Of a stretch of 64,000 nucleotides of DNA, positions 55,410 to 64,000 are shown piece by piece. Numbering within the stretch: the first letter of the stretch is position 1; the number at the start of each line of letters is the position of its first letter. The notes under the pieces are model-generated. The model searched no databases, had not been told where the DNA came from, and saw nothing but the letters and a program-made list of their open reading frames with translations. Made by a program: the position numbers and the translations under genes. The stretch comes from an uncultured Prevotella sp. (GTDB lineage Bacteria > Bacteroidota > Bacteroidia > Bacteroidales > Bacteroidaceae): positions 124,001 to 188,000 of the forward strand of contig CALUEY010000001.1 of NCBI GenBank assembly GCA_944319915.1, read 5' to 3'.

Positions 55410-56924
55410 ATGAAGATTTTCACGAGCGCTCAGATACATGAGCTAGACAAGTATACTATAGAGCACGAGCCGATAGCGTCGATCGACCTCATGGAGCGTG
55501 CCGCCAGTGCCATGGTGCGCTCCATAACAGCCAGGTGGGGCGCAGAAACGCCCGTGGTGGTGTTTGCCGGCCCGGGCAACAACGGCGGCGATGCGCTGGC
55601 CGTGGCGCGGCAGCTGGCCGAGCGCGGCTATGCCGTGTCTGTTTTCCTGTTCAACATCGGCGGCCATTTGTCTGCCGACTGTGCCGCCAACAAGGATCGG
55701 ATTGCCGCAGTGGAGCGCGTGCGGCAGTTTGTGGAGGTGAGGCAGGAGTTCGACCCGCCTCGGCTTGATGCCTCCACGCTCGTCATCGACGGACTGTTTG
55801 GCTCCGGGCTCAACAAGCCGCTTGCCGGAGGTTTCGCCACGCTGGTGAAGTACATCAATGCTTCGCCGGCCACTGTGGTAAGCATCGACGTGCCTTCGGG
55901 CTTGATGGGCGAGGACAATGCGCACTGTGTACGTGCCAATACCATACGTGCCGATGTCACCTTGACCCTCCAGCAGCCCAAGCTCTCGTTCCTCTTCGCC
56001 GAGAACCAGCAGTACATAGGCCGCCTGGAGGTGCTCGACATAGGCATAAGCAAGGAGGGGATGGCCGCTGCCCAAGCTCGTTACCGCATAGTGGAAGAGA
56101 GCGAGGTGCGCCCGCTTGTCAAGGGCCGCGGCGACTTTGCCCACAAGGGCAGCATGGGCCACGCCTTGCTCGTGGCCGGGAGCTATGGAATGGCGGGCGC
56201 GGCGGTGCTTGCTTCGCGGGCTTGCCTGCGTTCCGGCGTTGGCAAGGTTACTGTGCATACGCCTCGGTGCAACGGGCCGGTGCTGCAGATTGCCGTGCCA
56301 GAGGCCGTCGTGCAGTTCGACCAGGAAGAGTCCGTTTTCTCCGAGGCCGTGGATTCCGGGCCTTTCACCGCGCTGGCCATTGGCCCCGGCCTGGGGCATG
56401 ACGAGGCCACAGCCATAGCCCTCATAGCCCAGCTCAGGCGCACGCAATGCCCCATCGTGGCCGATGCCGACGCCCTCAACCTGCTTGCCAATCACCGCGC
56501 GTGGCTCCAGCAGTTGCCCGGGGGCATAGTGATGACCCCGCACCCCAAGGAGTTCGACCGCATGGCCGGAAGCTCTGACGACAGTTACGAGCGCCTTTGC
56601 AAGGCCAGCGACATGGCAGCCCGCCTCGGCGCTTACATCATACTCAAGGGCCATTATTCGGCTCTCTGCATGCCCGACGGCAGCGTGGCGTTCAATCCCA
56701 CGGGCAATGCCGGCATGGCCACGGCCGGCAGCGGCGACGTGCTCACTGGCATAATAACGGCCCTGCTGGCGCGTGGCTACCGCCAGGCCGACGCTTGCGT
56801 GGCCGGGATGTACATCCACGGGCTGGCCGGCGACCTTGCAGCGCGCGAGATGGGGCAGGAGAGTCTCGTGGCCGGCGACATCATAAAGTATTTGCCCCGG
56901 GCGTTCATGAGCCTCCAGGGCTGA
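55410..56924 (+). CDS. nnrD: Bifunctional NAD(P)HX epimerase/dehydratase
   Basis: ATG 55410 is preferred over the upstream TTG. Residues 1-215 are the YjeF N-type epimerase (VFAGPGNNGGDALAVARQLA). Residues 225-504 are the ADP-dependent dehydratase (HALLVAGSYGMAGAAVLASR, DADALNLLA, NPTGNAGMATAGSGDVLTG). Together they repair hydrated NADH and NADPH. The 504-residue fusion is the common bacterial form. It is followed 34 bases later by the DUF4831-like gene. Confidence 0.94.
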   Translation: MKIFTSAQIHELDKYTIEHEPIASIDLMERAASAMVRSITARWGAETPVVVFAGPGNNGGDALAVARQLAERGYAVSVFLFNIGGHLSADCAANKDRIAAVERVRQFVEVRQEFDPPRLDASTLVIDGLFGSGLNKPLAGGFATLVKYINASPATVVSIDVPSGLMGEDNAHCVRANTIRADVTLTLQQPKLSFLFAENQQYIGRLEVLDIGISKEGMAAAQARYRIVEESEVRPLVKGRGDFAHKGSMGHALLVAGSYGMAGAAVLASRACLRSGVGKVTVHTPRCNGPVLQIAVPEAVVQFDQEESVFSEAVDSGPFTALAIGPGLGHDEATAIALIAQLRRTQCPIVADADALNLLANHRAWLQQLPGGIVMTPHPKEFDRMAGSSDDSYERLCKASDMAARLGAYIILKGHYSALCMPDGSVAFNPTGNAGMATAGSGDVLTGIITALLARGYRQADACVAGMYIHGLAGDLAAREMGQESLVAGDIIKYLPRAFMSLQG

Positions 56925-56958
56925 CGCATACACACACAAACGAAACACATACCGAGAT

Positions 56959-58032
56959 ATGAGAAAGTTATTGATGGCGGGTCTGCTCATGATATGCAGC
57001 GTGGCTTTCGCCCAGACCGAGACAAGCATCTATAGGCCGGGCGTTACGCCCGAGGGTGCCGTGTATTTCCTGCCGAAGACAGTGCTGCGCTTCGTCGTGC
57101 GGGTGGAGAAGACCACTTACGAGCCGGGCGACTTCTGCCGTTATGCCCAGCGTTACCTTAGGCTGGCAGGTGTGAGCGACCAACCGTCCGTGAACTACAA
57201 GCTCGTGGGCCTCGACATGACCACATTCGGCGAGGCCGACAAGTCGAAAGGTTACGCCGTGAAGTTCAATGCCAAGACTTCTGCCTGCAACATCGCGCTG
57301 GCCGACGACGGCACGCTGCTGGCCGTCAACGCCGCGCCGCGCCGCCCTGAGGCTCCTGAGCCATTCAAGCCCGCGTCGAAGCCCGCGCCGGTGAACCCGC
57401 GCCAGTTCCTCAGCGAGGAGGTGCTTGCCGCCGGCAGCACGGCCAAGATGGCCGAACTCACAGCGCAAGATATCTACGACATACGCGACAGCAAGAACTA
57501 CCTCAACCGCGGCGAGGCCGACTATATGCCAAAGGACGGCGAGCAGCTGCGCATAATGCTGGCCAACCTCGACCGCCAGGACCGCGCCCTGACGGGGCTC
57601 TTCGCAGGAACCGTGACGAAGGACACCGCCGAGTACGTGCTCACCGTGTGCCCGCAGCCGGGCATGGAGCGCCAGGTGCTCTTCCGCCTGTCGCAGAAGC
57701 TGGGCCTCGTGGATGCCGACGACCTTTCCGGCGAGCCTTACTACATCACCGTCACCGACGAGCGCAGCCTGCCCGACCCGGCTCCCGAGGCTGATGGTGG
57801 CAAGAAAAAGAAAGACAAGGAGGACGGCATCTACGTCAACATACCCGGCAAGATAAGTGTCGCCATATACAAAGGTGCAGAGGAACTCGACACCTTCAGC
57901 GCCTCGGCCGCCCAGTACGGCTACACCGAACTGCTCAGTGGCGAACTCTTCAACAAGCGTTACACCACCCACCTCACGCTTAATCCCGCCACCGGCGCCA
58001 TCGACAAGCTCGACGCCGAGCAGCCCAAGTGA
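56959..58032 (+). CDS. Secreted DUF4831-like protein
   Basis: The 357-residue protein has a signal peptide (MRKLLMAGLLMICSVAFA) and the pattern GAVYFLPKTVLRFVVRVEKT, FCRYAQRYL and TAQDIYDIRDSKNYLNRGEA, typical of the Bacteroidales DUF4831 family, of unknown function. It probably sits in the periplasm. Confidence 0.82.
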   Translation: MRKLLMAGLLMICSVAFAQTETSIYRPGVTPEGAVYFLPKTVLRFVVRVEKTTYEPGDFCRYAQRYLRLAGVSDQPSVNYKLVGLDMTTFGEADKSKGYAVKFNAKTSACNIALADDGTLLAVNAAPRRPEAPEPFKPASKPAPVNPRQFLSEEVLAAGSTAKMAELTAQDIYDIRDSKNYLNRGEADYMPKDGEQLRIMLANLDRQDRALTGLFAGTVTKDTAEYVLTVCPQPGMERQVLFRLSQKLGLVDADDLSGEPYYITVTDERSLPDPAPEADGGKKKKDKEDGIYVNIPGKISVAIYKGAEELDTFSASAAQYGYTELLSGELFNKRYTTHLTLNPATGAIDKLDAEQPK

Positions 58033-58271
58033 CAACTGCGGCAATGCCGCTTGTGCTTATATGGATGCAAAGATAATGTTTTGGGAAAGCTGTTGCAAGT
58101 CTTTAGGGTGTACAATTTATTGAAGAATGTAAAGGATGCGGGCTGCCATGGCGGGCAGCCCGCGTTATTTTGCCATGGTTTCGCACACTTATATGCCTGT
58201 CCTGCAGCGCATCATGTTGCAAATGCGCAAACACTGGAACTGCCAGATGGTTGCCGTGCTCCATGGTCTTG

Positions 58272-58757
58272 CTACACATCGCAGCCAAGGCTCACGAAGA
58301 ACTCCCGCAGGTCGTTCACGAACAGCTCGCGGTCGAACGTCTTGCGAATCTTTACTGGCAGTGGCACGGTAGAAAGGTATTCCAGTGTCGTGCGGGCAAT
58401 GATGTTGTAGCTCCCCATCTTGTCGGCCTCGAAGAACTCCTTGCAATGTGCATTCAAGTCAATGTCTATTTGGAGTTCGCGTGAAATGTACATATCAAGG
58501 TCTCTGTCGCGCAAATTCTTTACAACCTTGCCCTCTATATATCTCGGCCTAAGGTGTGCCTTGGAGTAATGCCCGCAGAAAAAAACAATCTCAATGGTCG
58601 TAACATCCTTTGAATAACGATGGCTTTTGTCATCCAAAAAACGCACCAGGCTTTCGCATAAAGGTTCTGTTTGCCTTTGCTTGTCTTGGGTGTCCAAGTT
58701 ATCAATGAAGTAGGAATTTACTCTATAATTTTCCACTTCTGTCTGTACAAATGTCAT
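58272..58757 (-). CDS. Candidate immunity protein, copy 1
   Basis: The 161-residue cytoplasmic-type protein is about 80 percent identical by eye to the copy at 58874. It lies just downstream of an Rhs toxin gene, which is the usual place for an immunity gene. The conserved C-terminal half contains HCKEFFEADKMGSYNIIART and FDRELFVNDLREFFVSLGCD. No enzyme motif is seen. A decayed toxin tail precedes it by 25 bases, so it was probably the partner of a displaced toxin variant. Confidence 0.7.
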   Translation of the reverse strand: MTFVQTEVENYRVNSYFIDNLDTQDKQRQTEPLCESLVRFLDDKSHRYSKDVTTIEIVFFCGHYSKAHLRPRYIEGKVVKNLRDRDLDMYISRELQIDIDLNAHCKEFFEADKMGSYNIIARTTLEYLSTVPLPVKIRKTFDRELFVNDLREFFVSLGCDV

Positions 58758-58782
58758 AAGCTGTAAATACTTTTAAATGATT

Positions 58783-58821
58783 TTATCTTAATATTCTGTT
58801 GTCTGGGGGCAAAACACCATT
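58783..58821 (-). pseudogene. Remnant of a second Rhs toxin C-terminus
   Basis: In one minus-strand frame this reads NGVLPPDNRILR then stop, against NGVLPPGNRIFR then stop at the end of the intact toxin (59385). Its distance to the following immunity start equals that in the intact pair (25 bases). The frame is blocked by TGA directly upstream and similarity fades beyond, so it is a relic. Confidence 0.75.
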
Positions 58822-58873
58822 TCACTTGATATCTATCAGTATGATTGCGTGGTCAAAATGATAATAATTCAAT

Positions 58874-59359
58874 TTACACATCGCAGCCAAGGCTCACGAA
58901 GAACTCCCGCAGGTCGTTCACGAACAGCTCCCTGTCGAACGTCTTGCGAATCTTTACTGGCAGCGGCATGGTTGAAATGTATTCCAGCGTTGTGCGGGCA
59001 ATGATGTTGTAGCTCCCCATCTTGTCGGCCTCGAAGAACTCCTTGCAATGTGCATTCAAGTCGATGTCTATTTGGAGTTCGCGTGAAAAGTACATGTCAA
59101 CATCCCGATTGCTCCAGTTTTTGACAACCTTGCCCTCTATATATCTCGGCCTAAGGTGTGCCTTGAAGAACCGCCCGCAGAAAAAAACAATTTCTATGGT
59201 CGCAACATCCTTTGAATAACGATGGCCTTTGGCTTTCAAGAATTGTTCCAGTTTCCAACATAAAGGCCCTGTTTGCCTTTGTTTGTTATGGGGATCCAAG
59301 CTGTCGATGAAATAGGAATTAATCCTATATCGTTCGACTTGTGTCTGTACAAATGTCAT
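58874..59359 (-). CDS. Candidate immunity protein, copy 2
   Basis: This 161-residue paralogue of 58272 starts 25 bases after the intact Rhs toxin stop, so it is the likely cognate immunity protein. It differs from copy 1 mainly at about residues 8-45 and 68-92, which may set specificity, while the last 70 residues are almost identical. Confidence 0.75.
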   Translation of the reverse strand: MTFVQTQVERYRINSYFIDSLDPHNKQRQTGPLCWKLEQFLKAKGHRYSKDVATIEIVFFCGRFFKAHLRPRYIEGKVVKNWSNRDVDMYFSRELQIDIDLNAHCKEFFEADKMGSYNIIARTTLEYISTMPLPVKIRKTFDRELFVNDLREFFVSLGCDV

Positions 59360-59384
59360 AAGCTGTAAATGTTTTTAAGTGATT

Positions 59385-62300
59385 TTATCTGAATATTCTA
59401 TTGCCTGGCGGCAAAACTCCATTTTTCAACACATAGTCATAAATGTAAATTTTTTCCATGACCTTGATTTCTGTGGTGGTCGTTCCAAAATAGACCTTTT
59501 CCATTTTGAAGTTGCTGTACTCATAAGACGATTTCCTGTATCTTTGGTCAACAGTAGATTCCCCAATCTTCCATATATCTTTGGTTGTAAGATAAACTTG
59601 GTCATTAGTCCTGTAATTTCTGTAAAGTCCATTCTTCTTTGGTTTCAAGAAATACACATATCCAGGCTTTTTATTTCTCTTCCCCTTTTTCAACTTAACA
59701 ATCTCTTTTACCTTTTTGTATGTAAGTTCTTGCTCAGTCCACGGGAGTGTTGTTGATGGGTCAGAATATGGATAAGGAATAATTTGTTCCTCATAGCTCC
59801 CAAAGTCGAAAGCATCGCCAGGAACTAACGAAATCTCATTCTCGAAGTAGTGGGTCAATGAGTACTCATATACAAAATCTTCAATGGCATCATTAACATT
59901 TTTCTCCACGTCTTTGTCATAGGTTACAGCCACACCACCTGCAATTGTTCCCATGCCCCCAATGAACCTTAAGCCGTTGCTGCCTTGCCATACCTCAATC
60001 CCAATGGTGGCGTATGGAGTTGATAAGTTCGCTGCAAGCGAAAGGCCTCCGGATGCGATATTCTGTGCAATGAATAGTGCTCCGGCCCCTCCTACAGCGA
60101 TTCCAACATAAGTGGACAACGAGCTGTAATCCCATTTCAATGGGTTGAAATTAAAGTCGTTTGCAGCAACGCCGCCAAGGTATGCTCCGGCGATTATCCC
60201 CAATATGGCGATAGGGTTTTCCCCGTCCCTGTCCACAAACGTAAGCGGATTGTTGAGTGTGTAGGAATAGCGGTTGTATGCCTGCGATGCATAGGGATTG
60301 GCGACGTATGGGTCTGGCGAGAGGAACCGCCCCATGGACGGGTCGTATAGGCGCGCGTTCATGTTTATGACATCCATGTCGAGCAAGTGCTCATGCCCGC
60401 AATACCCTCGGTTCAAGAAATGATATACAGGTTTCAGCGTAGGGCTATTCTCTATTCCGCGCGGCTTTCCCCATGCGTCATAATCTTGCTTGTAATGCAC
60501 GCTTCCGTCGGACGACACTATGTCGGTTATGCTCCCGAGGTTGTCGCGCATGATGTAATATATGCTGTCTGTGCCGTTCTTCCTTACGAGCACGGCCACG
60601 GCATCGTAATACCCACCACCACCGAGGTACAGTCTCTCGGTGGCATCCGATGACAACTGTCGCACGTCTGCCTCATAGCAGCCGCCGAAATAATACCGCC
60701 ATGCTCCTGGTATGGGCGACAGAGTGCTTAATGTTGTCATGCATACGTGTTCATAGTCTGCATTGTAAGTGAAAGTGTACTTTTTAACGCCATTGCTTAT
60801 TGACTTTGGCCTTTCGAACGCGGTTACGGCAACGTCCTGCGCAAAGGCGTGTGGTGTTGCTTCCGGTGTGAGTCTCAATCTTTCTGGTGAATAAAGATTG
60901 TAGCCTCCGTATATGTATTCTCCGTAGTCATCTTTCTTTAGGATGTTTCCGTTCGCCTGGTATGTAATGTCGGTGTCTCCAGCTTTGACCAACCTTCCGA
61001 TGGGGTCATAGCCAAAGGCTTCATTCCTGTTTTCCTTAACTGTGTAGTTTGTGCGGCTTAGCATGAAGCCGGTTTTTGCGTCATACGAATAAGCCAAATT
61101 TTGTAAAACCCTGTTGAAGCCAGTTGCCTTGCGCGATGATGGCAAGCCTGCTTCAGTATAGCCGTAACTGCGCGTAACGGGGCCGGTCGTTATTTCTGTG
61201 GTTTGCCCATGGTTGTTTTCGGCATTTAAGGTGAATATGGGAACATTTCCATTTAGGTTTGACTCCACAAGAGTGCCGTTAGAGTAATAGAAGTATTCTG
61301 TGCCGAGGGAACCTTTGTCTGAAAGGTAACTTATTGAGCTTACGTTTCCGTCGGAATAGGCAAAACGCTTTTGCAGGAATTTGCCATTCAATGATTCCCT
61401 TATTGTTTCGACACGACCCAACTTGTCGTATGAGAGTAGCTTTGACGTTCCATTGGTCGATGAAACTGAGGATGTGCGGTTGAAATCGTCATAGGTATAA
61501 GTGGCATTGAACTCAGGCGTGGTTTTTGCAACCAACCTGTTGAGGTTGTCATATCTGTACGTGACGGTCTCTCCCCTTGAATTTGTTTCGCTGGCAATCT
61601 CGCCATTGTCCGCATATTTTGTAGTGTTGTCTCCAATCGTCAATACGTTGACGTTCGTGCGCCTGCCGTATCCGTCGTAAGCAATTTCGGTAACGCCATC
61701 TACAGCCTCAATCCTTGTCGGTTTGCCGTCTGGCCTTAGCGCGAACTTCACGGTGCCGCCTCCATCCCTGACTTCTTCCACATTGCCGAAAGGGTCGAAT
61801 ATGCGCGTTACAGGCGAACGCCCGTCGTCAGCCACAACCATGAGGGGAGAGTAGCTGTATCTTACTGTCCTGCCACGGTAGTCAGTGTATGACGCAACTC
61901 TGTCAAACTTGTCGTATTCATATTGTGTCCATTGCAGAGCCGCATCATCCTTTAGCGGGCGCGACACAGCTTTCATGCGCCCAAAGTCGTCATACTCTTT
62001 TTTTGTATACAGCCATTTGCCATCGGCTTGCAGCCTGCCGCTGCGCACTTCTCGCCCGAGGGCATCGTATTCTGTCAATGCAGCAGAGCTGCCTGTCATG
62101 CTGTCGGTTACGGAATATAAGGCATCCCCGCCGTTTTTCACCCATGCATATTCAGTGGAAGCCACCGTCCCGTCTGGGTAGCTTGTTTTGCATAGCCTTC
62201 CCATGGCATCGTATTCGTATGTGGTCAAGTTTCCAAGCGGGTCTAAGTAGCCGGCAAGCCTACCGTAACCATCATAGGTATACGTGGAAGAAAGTCCGTA

Positions 62301-64000
62301 AGGGTCTGTGCTTTTCAGCAGTCTGCCCATGCTGTCGTATTCATGTCTCGACACCATTGCGTTTGAAGAGCTGTATGGAGTCGTTGCTTCTTTTACAACA
62401 TTCCCCATACCGTCATATTCAAATGTCGTGGTTTGTGCCAAGTTCCCGTTTACAAACCGCTTTACGGATGTTGGCAATAGCTTTTCAGTCAAGCTTGTGG
62501 CGATGTTTTTTTCCGCATACGTACCATTGCCGTTGGTTTTCTCCACACTCTCTTCAATGAGTGTTCCTATATGATATGTAGTGGCGATGTCATCGTTATT
62601 GGCATAGGCAAGGCGGGTAGTCACGGAGCAATTGCCGCCCAACGTGACTTCTTCTTTCGTCAGGTTCCCATATTCGTCATATTCATAAATAGTTGAGGTT
62701 GTACGTTGGGCGGCATTGTCTTTTTCCGACTTGTACGCCAATCGCATTCTAAGCAACTTGTTGCTGGTCATCTCCTTGTCATAGGAATACTGGCGTGTGT
62801 ACCTGTCGCAGCTTTCATATACGAGTTCGCCATAGCTATATATGTCATATCGCAGGTTTAATGCTTCGCCTCTCTCATCAATGCTGCCAATTTGCTCAAA
62901 TCCCCTAAAGCCGAGCCCTTGCCTGTGTAGTACGGCGTTCTTGTAATTGTATTTCCTTGAACTTACGACTTTATCTCCCAACAATGTCTGGGTGGAAGCA
63001 AGCACATGTATTGGCTCATAACTGTTGGCATAGGGGAAAGATGCTCCGTCACCGGCCACAAAAACATTTTCGTCGGGAGTTGACACATAGCTTTCTTGCC
63101 CTATGGTATGGTATTCATTGCGCTCCATGACTCCATTGCTATTCGTCATCATGGTTATGAGCCACTCTTCGCGGTCTCCAAGTGAGAAAGAGTACCTGGT
63201 TGCGTGTTCGCCATGAAAAGCAATCAGTTGGCTGTTGCCTTCGAGTGTGTTTATGCTTGTTGGCAGAAGTATTGCGTCTGAAGTCGGCAATTTTGTCTCT
63301 ACAGTCCGCTTGACCTCCAAATTCTTTATCAAATGGGTGTAAAACACTCCGCCATTTCTATAAATTATGTCCGACACGCCATCTCCATCCACGTCTTGAA
63401 GCAAATAGTCGTCATCTGCATCCACGACATAGTTGAATTTTAGTTCTTTCTTTTCAAAGTCTCCATTGCCTTTAGAGATGCAAAGAAAGGCGCTGTTGTC
63501 CTGCAGTCCTTCGAATGGCTGGCTTATGAAGATGTCGGAAAGGCCGTCGCCGTTGAAGTCGCCAAGCTGCAACTTGCGGTATCGTATAAGCCCTTTGCTA
63601 ATTTCAGGATAACTTGCAATGTGATTAAGACTGACGCTTGCTCCTGTACTTTCGAAAGAATAAAAATGTGCGCCATTCTCATCAATCAGGCATACATCCA
63701 TCTTGCCATCCCCGTCAAAATCCAAGACTTGCAATCGGTCGGAATCTTCAGTCGGACTTTCGGAGTTGTTGCTATAGTCAAGAGAGTAGTCAAAGGCCGT
63801 ACATTTGCATATTAGCCTGTCGTTCTCTATGTCAAACAAATAATATTCAGACTGTGCTGCAGGGTCTAAGGAAAACTTTCCTGAAATGACTAGCATTTCC
63901 TCGCGCCCATCGCCGTCAAAATCGCCCGCGAAAAAAGACTTGGGTTGCAACTTCCTCCCGGATTTGACTTCAAATGTGTGGCTGCCAATGTTGACCACGG
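59385..64000 (-). CDS. Rhs-repeat polymorphic toxin with GIY-YIG-like tip, N-terminus outside the window
   Basis: At least 1537 residues are visible and the start is beyond base 64000. The N-terminal part has FG-GAP/VCBS-type calcium motifs (GDFDGDGREEMLVISG, LDFDGDGKMDVCLID, GDFNGDGLSDIFISQ). The middle holds many YD repeats (YDGYGRLAGYLDPLGNLTTY). The Rhs core ends YDPSMGRFLSPDPY and LNNPLTFVDRDG (about 60220-60360). After a hydrophobic linker the last 95 residues carry GYVYFLKP, DIWKIGESTVDQRYR and IKVMEKIYIYDY, a pattern like GIY-YIG/URI nuclease toxins. It is AT-rich relative to the housekeeping genes. Contact-dependent delivery as a DNase is an inference. Confidence 0.88.
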   Translation of the reverse strand, partial: VVNIGSHTFEVKSGRKLQPKSFFAGDFDGDGREEMLVISGKFSLDPAAQSEYYLFDIENDRLICKCTAFDYSLDYSNNSESPTEDSDRLQVLDFDGDGKMDVCLIDENGAHFYSFESTGASVSLNHIASYPEISKGLIRYRKLQLGDFNGDGLSDIFISQPFEGLQDNSAFLCISKGNGDFEKKELKFNYVVDADDDYLLQDVDGDGVSDIIYRNGGVFYTHLIKNLEVKRTVETKLPTSDAILLPTSINTLEGNSQLIAFHGEHATRYSFSLGDREEWLITMMTNSNGVMERNEYHTIGQESYVSTPDENVFVAGDGASFPYANSYEPIHVLASTQTLLGDKVVSSRKYNYKNAVLHRQGLGFRGFEQIGSIDERGEALNLRYDIYSYGELVYESCDRYTRQYSYDKEMTSNKLLRMRLAYKSEKDNAAQRTTSTIYEYDEYGNLTKEEVTLGGNCSVTTRLAYANNDDIATTYHIGTLIEESVEKTNGNGTYAEKNIATSLTEKLLPTSVKRFVNGNLAQTTTFEYDGMGNVVKEATTPYSSSNAMVSRHEYDSMGRLLKSTDPYGLSSTYTYDGYGRLAGYLDPLGNLTTYEYDAMGRLCKTSYPDGTVASTEYAWVKNGGDALYSVTDSMTGSSAALTEYDALGREVRSGRLQADGKWLYTKKEYDDFGRMKAVSRPLKDDAALQWTQYEYDKFDRVASYTDYRGRTVRYSYSPLMVVADDGRSPVTRIFDPFGNVEEVRDGGGTVKFALRPDGKPTRIEAVDGVTEIAYDGYGRRTNVNVLTIGDNTTKYADNGEIASETNSRGETVTYRYDNLNRLVAKTTPEFNATYTYDDFNRTSSVSSTNGTSKLLSYDKLGRVETIRESLNGKFLQKRFAYSDGNVSSISYLSDKGSLGTEYFYYSNGTLVESNLNGNVPIFTLNAENNHGQTTEITTGPVTRSYGYTEAGLPSSRKATGFNRVLQNLAYSYDAKTGFMLSRTNYTVKENRNEAFGYDPIGRLVKAGDTDITYQANGNILKKDDYGEYIYGGYNLYSPERLRLTPEATPHAFAQDVAVTAFERPKSISNGVKKYTFTYNADYEHVCMTTLSTLSPIPGAWRYYFGGCYEADVRQLSSDATERLYLGGGGYYDAVAVLVRKNGTDSIYYIMRDNLGSITDIVSSDGSVHYKQDYDAWGKPRGIENSPTLKPVYHFLNRGYCGHEHLLDMDVINMNARLYDPSMGRFLSPDPYVANPYASQAYNRYSYTLNNPLTFVDRDGENPIAILGIIAGAYLGGVAANDFNFNPLKWDYSSLSTYVGIAVGGAGALFIAQNIASGGLSLAANLSTPYATIGIEVWQGSNGLRFIGGMGTIAGGVAVTYDKDVEKNVNDAIEDFVYEYSLTHYFENEISLVPGDAFDFGSYEEQIIPYPYSDPSTTLPWTEQELTYKKVKEIVKLKKGKRNKKPGYVYFLKPKKNGLYRNYRTNDQVYLTTKDIWKIGESTVDQRYRKSSYEYSNFKMEKVYFGTTTTEIKVMEKIYIYDYVLKNGVLPPGNRIFR

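Noticed and set aside
55443-57029. 528-residue open frame on the minus strand
   Set aside because: It is antisense to the NAD(P)HX repair gene, which is fully supported.

Overview
The window is a chromosomal segment of a Bacteroidota bacterium, most likely order Bacteroidales and close to Prevotellaceae. The evidence is the S10/spc/alpha-type ribosomal cluster with map inside it, repeated matches to the Bacteroidota promoter (TTTG, 19-21 nt, TAnnTTTG), DUF3244-like and DUF4831-like proteins, PF14905-type outer-membrane barrels, TPR regulators with C-terminal helix-turn-helix-like ends, and arabinan-active GH43/GH51 enzymes. No tRNA, rRNA, CRISPR array, transposase or integrase was seen. All family names come from reading the sequence; no database search was run.

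Layout. 1-8761: end of rplE through rpsN-rpsH-rplF-rplR-rpsE-rpmD-rplO-secY-map-infA-rpmJ-rpsM-rpsK-rpsD-rpoA-rplQ, closed by a strong terminator. 8838-19516: accessory region with a predicted ribosomally made, post-translationally modified peptide (RiPP) system. It has a divergent membrane TPR regulator, a secreted DUF3244-like protein, a radical SAM/SPASM maturase, two related outer-membrane barrels, a 56-residue Cys-rich precursor with a double-glycine leader, a peptidase-containing ABC exporter, and a 61-residue protein resembling only the membrane anchor of an HlyD adaptor. 19517-29335: a repeat-rich gene-free kilobase, membrane proteins and lipoproteins, an RlpA-like protein, NADP-type glutamate dehydrogenase, and a second TPR regulator paired with a second DUF3244-like protein.

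29485-43117: homocysteine synthase, two GH43 enzymes, a GH51 arabinofuranosidase with a GH43-like N-terminal piece, a PepSY-like lipoprotein, a large PPDK-N protein, an M23/LysM protein and an ADP-ribosylglycohydrolase. 43118-58032: housekeeping genes (recG, ispD, DJ-1/PfpI family, pdxJ, NAD kinase, ABC exporter, a double-LytM protein, pgeF, obg, adk, hpt, NAD(P)HX repair, DUF4831 family). 58272-64000: a polymorphic-toxin locus read on the minus strand. It is an Rhs protein with a GIY-YIG-like C-terminal tip, truncated by the window edge, followed by two copies of a candidate immunity gene. A 12-codon remnant of a second toxin tip lies between the two copies.

The strongest candidates for an undescribed system are the RiPP cluster and the duplicated toxin-immunity end of the Rhs locus. 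In the RiPP cluster, a C39 exporter is coupled to an apparently truncated adaptor, and two barrels sit where a TolC-type partner would be expected. Gene-free stretches carry several dispersed repeat families, and CTCCCA tracts lie just upstream of three start codons on the coding strand.
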